Below, in pieces: positions 24,802-34,521 of a stretch of 64,000 nucleotides of DNA (its first letter is position 1; the number at the start of each line of letters is the position of its first letter). The DNA lies in the NCBI GenBank assembly GCA_013288805.1, contig JABDBE010000004.1, forward strand, positions 42,398-106,397. Direction: 5' to 3'. Position numbers and translations under genes: made by a program. The stretch is from Acidobacteriota bacterium (GTDB lineage Bacteria; Acidobacteriota; Terriglobia; Terriglobales; Acidobacteriaceae). The notes below the pieces were generated by a model. That model ran no database searches, was not told the DNA's origin, and saw only the letters and a program-made list of their open reading frames with translations.

Positions 24802-25797
24802 TCAGGTCGCCCTCTCTGAAGTCTTTCTGCCTTTTAATCTCCGCAACAGTCGTGTCGCCGTCATCCCCGGATTCACTGCCATCCCAAGAAGTTTTCGGCC
24901 GATTCGCAACGCGAGATAGGACGAATCGAGCGTTTCGCCCAGGGTCTTCAATCCTTCTTTCTGATAAGTCCAGAAAGCAGATTCTCGAAACCGGAGGGCC
25001 TCATCCGCAAGAACCTGGTAATAGAGCTGCCTGGATTTATCCTTCAGCGCTGCCGCTTCGTCCGGCTCCAGAAATCGTGAAGCATAACGCTGCACGAGGA
25101 TATAGCGATCGAGCGCTGTGGGCTGAAAACTGCGGAAGGGAGAGGAGATGGCTTCGTTGCCGATTCGCAAAAACGAGAGCACCTGGTAGACAAATCCGAA
25201 ATCCCAGTGCTCGAGTATTTGCATGCACTTCTCGGTGTCCTCATGCAGCAAAGCCTCGTCATAGAATGGAGGCTGGTTCCGGACGATCGACGATCGGTAC
25301 ATTACTGTCGTCGGCGATCCGAAAACAAAGGTTCCGGTTCGAAGATACAGGCGGGCTACCTCTTTTCCCGGCAAGATCGGCTTTCCATAGGGAAAACCCG
25401 AGCCGCGAACATGGTCTCCCTTTAGGTCGTAGGCACTCACGAGCCCAATTGATTCCGACTGCTCGAACGTCTGGACCATCAACCGCAGGCACTCGGGAAA
25501 AATGAAATCGTCGGCCTGCACCATCTTGCAATACTGGCTGGCTTCGGAGATCCCCGCGAGGGCGCGGTTGTAATTTTGCACCTGCGAAAGCAACTGCGGC
25601 CGTCGAATCAGGCGGATCCGGGAATCGCGTCGCGCATAATTCTCCGCTACCTCTCCCCCACCGTCGCTACTGCAATTGTCGACCAGTATGTATTCGAAAT
25701 GCGAGTAGCTTTGCGCAAGTACGCTTTCGATACATTCGGCCAGATACGGAGCTGTGTTATGAAATGGGGTAACGACGCTAACCAGAGGCTGGCTCAC
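24802..25797 (-). CDS. Glycosyltransferase family 2
   Basis: The 331-residue enzyme starts PLVSVVTPFHNTAPYLAECI, with ILVDNCSSDGGGEVAENYAR and KMVQADDFIFPECLRLM carrying the DXD-like pair. The acceptor loop includes GSPTTVMYRSSIVR, and HEDTEKCMQILEHWDFGFV supplies the ED. It is a soluble or peripheral GT-A fold without membrane helices. It lies 21 bases from the next GT2 gene and is part of the same transcription unit. Substrate unknown. Confidence 0.88.
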   Translation of the reverse strand: MSQPLVSVVTPFHNTAPYLAECIESVLAQSYSHFEYILVDNCSSDGGGEVAENYARRDSRIRLIRRPQLLSQVQNYNRALAGISEASQYCKMVQADDFIFPECLRLMVQTFEQSESIGLVSAYDLKGDHVRGSGFPYGKPILPGKEVARLYLRTGTFVFGSPTTVMYRSSIVRNQPPFYDEALLHEDTEKCMQILEHWDFGFVYQVLSFLRIGNEAISSPFRSFQPTALDRYILVQRYASRFLEPDEAAALKDKSRQLYYQVLADEALRFRESAFWTYQKEGLKTLGETLDSSYLALRIGRKLLGMAVNPGMTATRLLRRLKGRKTSERAT

Positions 25798-25818
25798 TAA
25801 TGTCTCCGCGGAACCATT

Positions 25819-26766
25819 TTAATGAACCACCTCATGGCAGGCCGATCGCGCACGCGCGGAGCGCTCGCGCGCCAGATTGCGCGCCTCGATCGCCTGGCCA
25901 CGCAGATAATTGAAGCGCCAGCGAGAACGAAGGAGGGCGCGCTGTTTGAAGAGTACGAATGCTGCGCACATGAAGAGCCCCTCCCTAGGAATGTCGACGA
26001 AAAGTTGTCGTGGCACGCCAATCCACAGCTTCTCGGCCGGAGCCATTCGATACCACCCACGTCCGTAACGAATTGCTCGCCGCAAAATCCATGCCTTATT
26101 CAATTGCTCCTTGCGAACAAGATGTTCAACCACTGCGCCTTGCACATGCCAAGCTTTGTGTCCCTGCCGACTAAGCCTCAGGAGGAGTTCCGTTTCACTG
26201 CCCATCGGGTAGCTCGAACCGCGCGGACCGATCGAGGTATCGAAGCGTGAGCCCGATCGGAACGCGCCGGTGCGAATCGCCATATTAGGCCCTTGGACCA
26301 TCGTGACGGGCGTTAGTTCTCCCTCCTTCATGGCTGGCGGCGTGATTGTGAAGATTGGACCCAGGTCCAGCCATTGCACCCAAGGCGGCGGGGGGGCTTC
26401 CCAGCGCGGCACAATCGCGCCGCCAAACATCGAGTATGCCGGCTGGTCGTCTGCAGCCTTTCGCAGTCGCACCAGCCAGTCCCCATTGGGGAAGGCGTCG
26501 TCATCCGTAAACACGACCAAGTCCCCTTCTACCAGATCGAGCCCCGCATTCAGCGCGAAGTTTTTCCCCAGCTTTGGTTCCACCACGGAATGTAAAGGGA
26601 GACGACTGGCGAACGAAGAGATGACCTCAGCCGTATGGTCTGTACTGCCGTTGTCGGCTACGACGAGTTTCCACCCGGACGAAGGCGGCTGCAGACGGCA
26701 ATACTCCTCCAATACATCACGGAGGATATTCGCCCGATTTCTTGTCGCTAGCAAAACGGTAAGCAT
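25819..26766 (-). CDS. Glycosyltransferase family 2
   Basis: The 315-residue enzyme begins LTVLLATRNRANILRDVLEE. The motifs are VVADNGSTDHTAEV, VFTDDDAFPNGDWLVRL (metal site), GPNMAIRTGAFRSG and a glutamate-bearing GSETELLLRLSRQGHKAWHV. Compared with 23828-24778, domains and spacing are alike, so the pair are probable paralogues that diverged in acceptor choice. The C-terminus (RLFVDIPREGL-like amphipathic stretch, with MCAAFVLFKQRALLRSRW) may attach to the inner membrane. It is adjacent to the GH16 hydrolase gene, ten bases apart. Confidence 0.88.
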   Translation of the reverse strand: MLTVLLATRNRANILRDVLEEYCRLQPPSSGWKLVVADNGSTDHTAEVISSFASRLPLHSVVEPKLGKNFALNAGLDLVEGDLVVFTDDDAFPNGDWLVRLRKAADDQPAYSMFGGAIVPRWEAPPPPWVQWLDLGPIFTITPPAMKEGELTPVTMVQGPNMAIRTGAFRSGSRFDTSIGPRGSSYPMGSETELLLRLSRQGHKAWHVQGAVVEHLVRKEQLNKAWILRRAIRYGRGWYRMAPAEKLWIGVPRQLFVDIPREGLFMCAAFVLFKQRALLRSRWRFNYLRGQAIEARNLARERSARARSACHEVVH

Positions 26767-26775
26767 GTTTATCAG

Positions 26776-27846
26776 TTACGGAGCCGTCCGTTTTGGGCGG
26801 CAGAACATAAAAGCAGTTATAACAAAGACGACCGCCAAGCAGATGATGAAGGCCCTGAGTGACCAATGCGAGAGAGCTTTCGAGATTGGAGCCTGGCTGG
26901 GGTGATAACTGGAAGGCGGAGCCGGCTGAGCAGATTGAACAGTGGCGTCCAGATTGAAATCGTCATTGAAAATCACGGCGGAGCCCTGCGTTACCTTTAC
27001 GTAATCGACCAGAGTTGTCCAGGGCAGGGTGCTACTATTCACGGCCCCGCCCATATTCCCCACAAAGTTGTTGATCTTCACGAACATAGGCCCACTGGGA
27101 ACATAACTGCGATTGATCGTGCACGTGGATGCTCCGTCGACCTTAAAGACCAGTGAACCTGCCGACCAGACGAGTTGGTAGACGTGAAAGTTCTGGCTGA
27201 CGTCTATGGCAGAGGCGGTACAGCCGTCATTGTGAGCGAAGTCGTTGACGTGAATCTGCTGATTGACGTGCGCGAAATCGCTGTTTAATATCTCAGCAAC
27301 GTCTATCTCTTGTCCGTTGCAGTGATCGTCTGTGCCGGTCGGATCGCTTGCCTGACACGAGGCATCTTCCATCCATATGATCGGCCAAGAACCGGTGCTC
27401 GTTCCCCCACCGAACTTCGCCCGGACTTCAAGGGTGCCATACAGATAGTTGAAGGTCCGCATCGAAACGAACCCCGAAGTGTAACGATAAGCCGCTGACA
27501 CCAGGTCAAAACTGCTGCAAGTGGCAGCCTCGGATCTAGAGGCAATTACAAGATTGCCGCCTGACACGCTCACATTGTTTGGCGTGAAGCACTGCAGGTC
27601 GCTGTTCGGCGCCCCGGCCCGGTTGAAGGCGATCCACTGGCCATCGGCGCCAGTTTGGGCCGGTAACAGCAGGGAAAAACACAAACAACACAATATGCAA
27701 TAGGTTACCCACTGGAGCTTAATCCAGCGTGGGATACGCGTTGGAACTAGGTCTAACACTGGATCAATACAGCGTCTTTCCGACGCACGCGGAGTGCGGC
27801 TCGTGCGACGGCGCACCGCGCCGCTTGCGCGCGATCTATCGTCCAT
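26776..27846 (-). CDS. Glycoside hydrolase family 16, membrane-anchored
   Basis: The 356-residue protein has an N-terminal hydrophobic export segment (about 44-62), a GH16 jelly-roll domain and a C-terminal membrane helix (SLRAFIICLAVVFVITAFMF) with a basic tail. The catalytic motif is EIDVAE at 180-185, nucleophile Glu180 and acid/base Glu185. Upstream YLYGTLEVRAKFGGGTSTGS and WPIIWMED are typical of the family. GH16 members cut beta-1,3/1,4-glucans and galactans or transglycosylate. In an EPS operon it would trim or release the polymer in the periplasm. Its start overlaps the stop of the upstream GT39 gene by 11 bases. Confidence 0.88.
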   Translation of the reverse strand: MDDRSRASGAVRRRTSRTPRASERRCIDPVLDLVPTRIPRWIKLQWVTYCILCCLCFSLLLPAQTGADGQWIAFNRAGAPNSDLQCFTPNNVSVSGGNLVIASRSEAATCSSFDLVSAAYRYTSGFVSMRTFNYLYGTLEVRAKFGGGTSTGSWPIIWMEDASCQASDPTGTDDHCNGQEIDVAEILNSDFAHVNQQIHVNDFAHNDGCTASAIDVSQNFHVYQLVWSAGSLVFKVDGASTCTINRSYVPSGPMFVKINNFVGNMGGAVNSSTLPWTTLVDYVKVTQGSAVIFNDDFNLDATVQSAQPAPPSSYHPSQAPISKALSHWSLRAFIICLAVVFVITAFMFCRPKRTAP

Positions 27847-29764
27847 CTAAAGGTGACGCTACCTCATAGACCCAGGTATCCAGGTCCCGATAAGTCAACT
27901 GAAATGCGCCTGGGTATGCTTGCAGCAGGGCCTGAAAGCATACATCCTCCGGTGGCAACCAGTAACTCTGCGCTTGATGCACAACCAGAATCGCCCCGAC
28001 GCGATGCCGTTGAATGCCGTCCATTAGGATCTTGGGATCAGAAATCGGCGGAAACCATACCGTTCGGTGGTGGCTATAGTGGAAAACGAACTCAGGTTCG
28101 CTAGCCATGATCACTCTGTCGGACGGCTCGTGTGCAACAATCCACTCCGTGGCTTTCAACATTGGATAATTAGAATCGTGAGTTATATCGTGCCGCACGT
28201 TATAGCGCCCGATGGCCATCACTCGGACGGTGCCCAACAGAACGATAGCCGCTACTATTACGATCGCGACCGCGCGCAACCCAGCAGGCCCCCTTGATTC
28301 AACAATCCGGCTTAGCCGCGCAAAGATTCCTGTGCCCTCGCGCAGCCGTTCGAGCGAGGGGCGTTTCAACATCAAAAGTCCCATTGCCGTGAAAATGCCC
28401 CAGAACAATGTCGCAGCAATTGTTTGTAAGTGGTCACCTCTGACGTGTTCCGGATTGACGGGAAATGCTGCGATCCCGAAGGCAAAACCCGCAGAACTGA
28501 TACACAATAACGATCCGAGCAGTATGAAACTCACGCCGGCAGCCCTAGGTTGGCGCGCTGCATGGTTCCTGACCGCCTTCGCGCCGCGCCACAAGTAAAG
28601 ACAAGCAAGCGGCACAACGGGAATCAGGAATCGGTCGCGGTAATCCCATGGCCAGACCATGAAGATGAATTCGTAACATAAAAAATACCAATCATGGAAC
28701 TGGCCTGCCCCAGTCCATATCGAAGATGCTGCACCGATAGCGATTAGCACGAGTAGACCAAAAATCAGAGGAGACGACCAGAACTTGCTGACGTTTCTTT
28801 GAATAAGAAGGTGCGAAAACCCAGCCGCCCGCGCAACCAGGTTTCGACCGATTCGGGCCGGGATATCGCCTAGGTGCGCCTCGCCTAATTCGGGGTGGTG
28901 CCCGTTCTTGACTCGCAGTTGGGAAATATACGACCGTGGATATCCAGGGAGCTGCCACTCGAAATTCTCGCGACGGTGGGCCCATACGCTCCAACACAGT
29001 TGCGCGGTTAACCCAATCACTAACGGTAAAACAAATCTCCTTAGCCGGCGGCGACCTATGCCGGGCACGATTAGGAGTGATGTGCCGATCCAAACAGCCA
29101 ACCCCGCCAAGAGCGCCACGCCGACTGAGCGGGTTAGCACCGCGGCAACGAGCGTAATACTCAGAAGCATCACCCAACCAACTAGAAATATGTCTCGCCC
29201 GCCGTGATCGATCTTAAGAGCAAGCAGCAGCGCAAGCATGCTCACAAGAAGATAAGGTATCTCGGGATAAATAATTGAAGTGCCAAAAGAAAAAAGCGCG
29301 GGGCAAGATGCGAAAAAGAGAGAGATTGCAACAGCCACGCCACGTCCCTCTACCCGCCGAAGAAACTCGTAAGTCGCGATAAGACCCAGCATCGCGAAAG
29401 CTGCGATCACTGGGAATAAAGTTGCCGGAGAGAGGCGAAAAAACAAACCCACGGCTGCAAGAATCAGTGGGAGACCAGGCGGAAAAGTCGTCTCTGGCAA
29501 TAGCCTGATTTGGTACGAACCGTGATCGAGAATCGATCGCGCCAGATCCGGGTATGTCACGTCGTTCATGAAGTCGGGAGTATGGAGATAGTGCGTAAGC
29601 TGGAACGCCCCGATCAGAACGATAAAGGTGTAGACCGCAACATCCGTGACCGTGCGGCGTGGCCTCTCGTCACGGCTGTTTTGGACGGGCCGTAGGAGTT
29701 CCAAAGGCCGCGCATACTCTGAACTGGCGGTCTGAGCGAAGCGGCGGGAGCGTGTCGTTCTCAT
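27836..29764 (-). CDS. GT39/ArnT-like membrane glycosyltransferase
   Basis: The 642-residue integral membrane protein (start ATG 29764; GTG nine bases earlier also possible) has about twelve hydrophobic helices. In the first loop HYLHTPDFMNDVTYPDLARS provides the acidic residue typical of PMT/ArnT enzymes, which use polyprenyl-phosphate sugars. RFLIPVVPLACLYLWRGAK and a periplasmic C-terminal part (PMLKATEWIVAHEPSDRVIM, WFPPISDPKIL) follow the family pattern. It would add a sugar to the glycan or a lipid at the outer face of the inner membrane. Confidence 0.8.
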   Translation of the reverse strand: MRTTRSRRFAQTASSEYARPLELLRPVQNSRDERPRRTVTDVAVYTFIVLIGAFQLTHYLHTPDFMNDVTYPDLARSILDHGSYQIRLLPETTFPPGLPLILAAVGLFFRLSPATLFPVIAAFAMLGLIATYEFLRRVEGRGVAVAISLFFASCPALFSFGTSIIYPEIPYLLVSMLALLLALKIDHGGRDIFLVGWVMLLSITLVAAVLTRSVGVALLAGLAVWIGTSLLIVPGIGRRRLRRFVLPLVIGLTAQLCWSVWAHRRENFEWQLPGYPRSYISQLRVKNGHHPELGEAHLGDIPARIGRNLVARAAGFSHLLIQRNVSKFWSSPLIFGLLVLIAIGAASSIWTGAGQFHDWYFLCYEFIFMVWPWDYRDRFLIPVVPLACLYLWRGAKAVRNHAARQPRAAGVSFILLGSLLCISSAGFAFGIAAFPVNPEHVRGDHLQTIAATLFWGIFTAMGLLMLKRPSLERLREGTGIFARLSRIVESRGPAGLRAVAIVIVAAIVLLGTVRVMAIGRYNVRHDITHDSNYPMLKATEWIVAHEPSDRVIMASEPEFVFHYSHHRTVWFPPISDPKILMDGIQRHRVGAILVVHQAQSYWLPPEDVCFQALLQAYPGAFQLTYRDLDTWVYEVASPLDGR

Positions 29765-29980
29765 AGGTCTCACTAAGCGGAGAAGCTAAACTTGCAGTCC
29801 AGCGGCGACAAAAAACAAGCCGTCACCATCCGGCGTCGTAGTGTTCTACTACGCACCGGTGGGTGAACGTCTCTAACGTCTCATTGGATAAGCTCGAACT
29901 CGGACAGACTGAACCCACCCTTCGGCTACGAACGGGTGCTACTGATTTTGCCCATTGGGAACCTGGTATCGAGGTTCTAA

Positions 29981-31069
29981 CTAGTCGATTGCGCTTTCTG
30001 CTGAGGCGGCAGAAAAAAACGGGGGCTCCAGCCAGTCGCGGAGCGCGGCCGCAACTCTTTCTCCGATGCGCATCATTGGCTTTTCCAGCAGATGATAGAG
30101 AAGATATGGAAGCACCGATACCGTGATCAATAGTATCGCCCAGCGCAACCATCCTGAGACACTGCCTACGGCCTGAAATGCCAGCCAAATGCAAATGAAA
30201 TGCGTCAGATAAATTCCGTAGGAGTAGCGAGCGATTACCTGAAAGGTTTTTCGGCTTATTCGATTCGTCATTTCCTGAAACTGCGGTATGGCAACTCCCA
30301 ACATTAGGCAACTGTACCAAGCACGCTGATAGGTTGGCTCGTCGAGGTAAAAGACGGTGAGCACTCCCAGCGCAATGGGCCACAAAAAAGCCGGCAGTCG
30401 CAGCCTCCATGTCTTTGTGAGCTTATAGGCGACAATACCGGAAAGAAAACATGGAACAAAAATAATCAGATCAGTTACTCCATGTCGCTCCATCCAGCCA
30501 CCGTGGCTTCCGACGAACGCAAACGCAGCCCACAACAGCGGGATTGCCCACGCGTAGCGCCGCGAACGGACCAGTAAGAACAGCACAGGCAGAAACAAGT
30601 ACATCTGCATCTCAAAAGGCAAGCTCCAAAGCGGGATAATGACTGAGTCGGTATGGGTCAAGTTCTGCAACAACAATAAATTGGAAACGATGTCCGGCCA
30701 GTGTAAGTGCGCAGCGGTGAAGGTTCCTCCTGACAAGTATGCTACCGGGATTCCCAAGAGCGTCACGACTAACACAATAAACATGCTGAGCGGAAAAATA
30801 CGAAAGACTCGGCGTGTAAGAAATGGAATGTAATACGGCTTTCCTGGAAAATTAAGGAGTAGTCGTTCCAGAGAAAACATCAAGACTAGGCTGGTGTGCA
30901 CAAAGAAAATGAGCACGCCCCATTGGCCCATCGAGTGGAAGAAACCCAGCCGGCTTACATACGGAGAATGTCGATGTTCGAACAGAAGGAGGACATGAAA
31001 AGCGACAACGAACAACACAGCACACGAACGCAAGAAATCTAGATTGGAATTTTCCTGTGAAGCATTCAT
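29981..31069 (-). CDS. Acyltransferase family 3 (OafA-like)
   Basis: The start ATG 31069 has AAGGGGGT just upstream. The 362-residue membrane enzyme shows NLDFLRSCAVLFVVAFHVLL with the conserved His, GQWGVLIFFVHTSLVLMFSL, RRVFRIFPLSMFIV, PLWSLPFEMQMYLFLPVLFL and the late YSYGIYLTHFICIWLAF plus YHLLEKP. The complete C-terminal helix and LEKP motif contrast with the truncated relative at 19023-20096. It probably O-acetylates a sugar of the exopolysaccharide. Confidence 0.88.
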   Translation of the reverse strand: MNASQENSNLDFLRSCAVLFVVAFHVLLLFEHRHSPYVSRLGFFHSMGQWGVLIFFVHTSLVLMFSLERLLLNFPGKPYYIPFLTRRVFRIFPLSMFIVLVVTLLGIPVAYLSGGTFTAAHLHWPDIVSNLLLLQNLTHTDSVIIPLWSLPFEMQMYLFLPVLFLLVRSRRYAWAIPLLWAAFAFVGSHGGWMERHGVTDLIIFVPCFLSGIVAYKLTKTWRLRLPAFLWPIALGVLTVFYLDEPTYQRAWYSCLMLGVAIPQFQEMTNRISRKTFQVIARYSYGIYLTHFICIWLAFQAVGSVSGWLRWAILLITVSVLPYLLYHLLEKPMMRIGERVAAALRDWLEPPFFSAASAESAID

Positions 31070-31204
31070 TGGACCCCCTTCGGATCGAAGCAAGGGGGAG
31101 CCTGCTTCACGAAAAGCGAATATGTTTCTGTACTTCTGGGGAGGGTGGAAACAGGAACAGGGCTGATGCCTCGGCCATCTTAGCCCGCTATGGAATTTAT
31201 CGTC

Positions 31205-32311
31205 TTATCTGGTGCTTGATGTCGGTTCGTAGCGCGATCCTACCGGCTTCATTTCCTGTGCGGCCGCTAGCGGTTTGGGTTCGACACGCTCCAGCCAGAT
31301 CTCCCTCCAATACGAGTAGATGCTCCTCGGGCAGAACAGTCGGCATTCGCTATAGCGGGACTGGCAGATAACCGAGTCGAGAATAAAGCATGGAGTTTTC
31401 ATCTCTAGCATTTTTCCCGTTTTCTCGTGAATAATTTTTGTGACCCGCTTGAGCACGCGGTAGGTTCCGCCACAATAGGGGACTTCTTCCGCATCAAAGT
31501 AGAGGCCCCGATTCCGGTCGCGTGTGTTGAGAGTATTCAGAATTTCTTTGTAAGGCTTGATGCGGACCAACTCTCCCGGTCGCAGTTCGAGCGCTTTGGC
31601 AGGCGTGGCTTCTGCCTCGGGTATGGTTCCGTGTCTTCGCGGAAATGGAGCGCCTCGCCACAGCGGATAAAACGTGTCGTAGAACCATCTCATCGGACGG
31701 CCCAGTCCGATGCCAGCTTTGCTGGTGGCGTAATACAGGAAATACACTGCACCGCAGAGAATCTTCCAGAGGCCCACGTTCCCCGAACGGTAGTCTTCGA
31801 TGTACTGGCGAATATCCCACCATTCGAGATCGGTAGTGGCATAGGGGAGGCGGGTGGCCTGACAAACGTACACAGGTTCTGGACCAGACGTCTTTGCAGT
31901 CGTGCAGGCCCACACATCGGACTCTCGACATGCTGTCAGGGCAGAAGAGGAATCGGTAAGCGCGGTGTCAATCTCAATTGCTGCAGTAGAACTGAGGCTG
32001 ACTGGTTTCAGCCACACATCTTTCCAGAAAAGCAGGCAGCTAGCCTGACACCCCCCGTGCGCGCTTCCATCACAACGCGTTTCGAGATGAACCGCATGGT
32101 CCACTCGGCGTCCGCGAACGGGAAAAATCGTGTCACAAGTCTTGTGCGCTCGTTTGTAGACCTGAAACTTCTTGCCACAGAATGCGAACATCTCGGGCAT
32201 GAACGGCATGCCATCGATACATCCGTCACCGTCGAGGGTACGCAGGATTTCATCTTTGCTGCGTATCTCCACCCAATCGCCGACTCCTAGTTTGGATGAT
32301 TTCGGTTTCAT
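31205..32311 (-). CDS. Duplicated Cys-rich domain protein beside ABC exporter, unknown function
   Basis: The 368-residue protein contains the same domain twice. The first copy (about 10-105) reads GDWVEIRSKDEILRTLDGDG, MPEMFAFCGKKFQVYKRAHK, RCDGSAHGGCQASCLLFWKD. The second (about 245-345) reads GELVRIKPYKEILNTLNTRD, YCGGTYRVLKRVTKII, SECRLFCPRSIYSYWREIWL. Each has an SH3-like start, a C-G-x(3-4)-V-x-KR core and a final Cys cluster before a W-x-E/D-x-WL ending, which suggests metal or disulfide sites. The middle includes a possible membrane helix. I recall the family only as an uncharacterised one near surface-glycan genes. Its stop is seven bases from the Wzt-type ATPase unit. Confidence 0.65.
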   Translation of the reverse strand: MKPKSSKLGVGDWVEIRSKDEILRTLDGDGCIDGMPFMPEMFAFCGKKFQVYKRAHKTCDTIFPVRGRRVDHAVHLETRCDGSAHGGCQASCLLFWKDVWLKPVSLSSTAAIEIDTALTDSSSALTACRESDVWACTTAKTSGPEPVYVCQATRLPYATTDLEWWDIRQYIEDYRSGNVGLWKILCGAVYFLYYATSKAGIGLGRPMRWFYDTFYPLWRGAPFPRRHGTIPEAEATPAKALELRPGELVRIKPYKEILNTLNTRDRNRGLYFDAEEVPYCGGTYRVLKRVTKIIHEKTGKMLEMKTPCFILDSVICQSRYSECRLFCPRSIYSYWREIWLERVEPKPLAAAQEMKPVGSRYEPTSSTR

Positions 32312-32318
32312 ATTTGCG

Positions 32319-33554
32319 CTAAGCGCCGCCGACTACGGTGGCGTCGACTGCCTGGTAAATCTCTTGACGAATGACTTGCGGGAAACAGTTCGCGATGCCG
32401 CGTACGCCTCCCCCGGAACTGACGTAAATAGTTGCCGCAGGCTCCCACCTGTCGTAAATCATCTGGATATCACGCCTGTAAATAAGAACAGAAGGATGGT
32501 ACGTGCCATCGGCCAGATTCAGAGACACCTCAAAGGTACAACGGTAAGCATCGCCTTCGTCGAGGTCAAAATTGCCATGGCCGAGCAGGTCTGTAGAGGT
32601 GTCAAAAATTTCCATAAGCTTATCATCTAAGATGTACAGCGTAAGGGCCAGCTTGTTGCAATGCGTGCGAGCCGTCAACTCCACGTCAACCCACGCTTTT
32701 TCGCCGGATCGAAACTGCATGCACTCTCCGTCCTGGTTGCGAATCTTCACACTCGAGATGCTAACCGGGCCGGAACCGTGGTCCGCGACGTGGCCATTCG
32801 TGGGCTTCTGAAGATAAGTACTGACGACCTCTTGCGGTGTGCCGATCATGACCGTTTGCCCTTTTTCGAGTAGCAGACAACGATGGCAAAACTCGGCGAC
32901 CATTTTCAGATTGTGAGAAACAAAGAGCACCGCGGCTCCGCCGCGGAGTACTTCCCTCATGCGCTCGATACACCTTTGCTGGAACGCGTAGTCGCCCACG
33001 CTCAGCACTTCGTCCACGATCAGCACTTCTGGGTCGACGTGAGCGGCTACTGAGAATCCTAGTCTTGCGTACATTCCCGAGGAATAACGCTTGACGGGTG
33101 TGTCGATGAATTCTTCGATGCCGGAGAAGGCGATGATCTGGTCGAGTTTCGATTGGATTTCGCGCTTGGTCATGCCCAGGATCGTGCCATTGAGAAAGAT
33201 ATTCTCCCGTCCGGTGAGGTCCTGGTGAAAGCCGGCAGATACTTCAATCAGTGCCGAAAGGCGTCCCTTGACGACCATGCGGCCCTTAGTGGGCTTCATG
33301 ACCCGGCTAAGCATCTTTAACGCAGTGCTTTTCCCCGCGCCATTGTGGCCGATGATACCGAAAGCCTCTCCTTGCTTTACTTCAAATGAGAGATCCTGAA
33401 CTGCCCAGAATTCCCTTTTGTCTCCGGCACTGAGTTCCTGCTGCTGAAACATCCGTCCCGTCAGAGCGGGCAGCAGGTCGCGCAGGGAGTTGTAGGTCTC
33501 CCCCTTACGGAACTTCTTGTAGACCTGCTCCATCCGGATGGCAGTGTCAGACAT
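32319..33554 (-). CDS. wzt: Polysaccharide ABC exporter ATPase (Wzt/TagH type)
   Basis: The 411-residue protein has an ABC domain with Walker A GHNGAGKST (69-77), signature YSSGMYARLGFS and Walker B VLIVDEVLSVGD. A C-terminal beta domain of about 160 residues starts near VSISSVKIRNQDG. That extra domain, as in Wzt of O9a/O12 systems, binds the end of the glycan chain and decides which polymer is exported. It pairs with the permease gene 12 bases upstream. It energises transport of a finished, lipid-linked polysaccharide across the inner membrane. Confidence 0.93.
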   Translation of the reverse strand: MSDTAIRMEQVYKKFRKGETYNSLRDLLPALTGRMFQQQELSAGDKREFWAVQDLSFEVKQGEAFGIIGHNGAGKSTALKMLSRVMKPTKGRMVVKGRLSALIEVSAGFHQDLTGRENIFLNGTILGMTKREIQSKLDQIIAFSGIEEFIDTPVKRYSSGMYARLGFSVAAHVDPEVLIVDEVLSVGDYAFQQRCIERMREVLRGGAAVLFVSHNLKMVAEFCHRCLLLEKGQTVMIGTPQEVVSTYLQKPTNGHVADHGSGPVSISSVKIRNQDGECMQFRSGEKAWVDVELTARTHCNKLALTLYILDDKLMEIFDTSTDLLGHGNFDLDEGDAYRCTFEVSLNLADGTYHPSVLIYRRDIQMIYDRWEPAATIYVSSGGGVRGIANCFPQVIRQEIYQAVDATVVGGA

Positions 33555-33566
33555 TCGTTTTATCCT

Positions 33567-34352
33567 TCAAATGCTTTCCGCGAATCCTGGCTCCAAATGC
33601 TTGAAGAAAACATACCCACCCAAGAATATCAGCAGGGTACAAACCAGGCTGTAGGCAAACCACCACAGATCTGGGGATTGATGGCGGGCGATGGCTGCGC
33701 CGAAACCATCCAGAATGGGGCTCATCGGATTCAGCAATAGCCATTTGCCTTTGTCACCGAACATGCTGGCATCGTAGAAAACCGGTGTAAAGAAGATTCC
33801 GAATGTGAGAAATACTTCGACAATAAATTTCACATCGCGGAAATAGAGGCTGGCAGCGGACACAATCATTCCGATTCCCGCTGCCAGTAGCACCATCGTG
33901 AGAAGAAGTGCCGGGGTCCACGCGAGATAGGGACTCCAACCAATGCGGAGCACCAGAAGAAGGATGATCAGGGCACCCGAGGCCACCACGAAATCAAATA
34001 AACTGGCCAACACAGCGGCGATGGGAAAAATCTCCTTGGGAAAATAGATCTTAGTCACCAAGTCTTTATTGTTGATAAGGCTTAGGCAAGCGAACCGGAT
34101 GCTGGAAACGAGAAATGCCCAGGGAAGAGATTTTACCGCCACATTCGCGATGTCCACTGTCTTTAGCGGCGCATGCGATGCCATGGCATACGCATACCGG
34201 ACCACGACCCCGGACAAAACAATCAAGACCGGCATCAGAATGGCCCACATGAAACCCATGATCGACTGCTTGTACCGCACTTTGATATCCCGGTAGGCGA
34301 TCATGTAGAGCAGTTCGCGATATCTGTAGAGCTCTTTTAGTTCTTCCTTCAT
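33567..34352 (-). CDS. wzm: Polysaccharide ABC exporter permease (Wzm type)
   Basis: The 261-residue ABC-2 membrane protein starts with ELKELYRYRELLYMIAYRDI, then KVRYKQSIMGFMWAILMPVL, and has six hydrophobic helices. The loop TKIYFPKEIFPIAAVLASLF is the conserved ABC-2 exporter motif. Length and order match Wzm/TagG. Together with the adjacent ATPase it forms the complete pump for one glycan. Confidence 0.93.
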   Translation of the reverse strand: MKEELKELYRYRELLYMIAYRDIKVRYKQSIMGFMWAILMPVLIVLSGVVVRYAYAMASHAPLKTVDIANVAVKSLPWAFLVSSIRFACLSLINNKDLVTKIYFPKEIFPIAAVLASLFDFVVASGALIILLLVLRIGWSPYLAWTPALLLTMVLLAAGIGMIVSAASLYFRDVKFIVEVFLTFGIFFTPVFYDASMFGDKGKWLLLNPMSPILDGFGAAIARHQSPDLWWFAYSLVCTLLIFLGGYVFFKHLEPGFAESI

Positions 34353-34521
34353 AACTTAGCAGCTTCCATGCCTAGTCGCTACGTCTCGGTCATCGAAATC
34401 TTCCCCGCCCGCGAACGGGGTAAAACCATAGATGCCCCTATTACAAGCGAGATTGCAATGGCTCGGATTCCATGCGGACTCGAGATTCTTGTTTCCGTGC
34501 CTTGTCATCGCGCTAGGTGTT

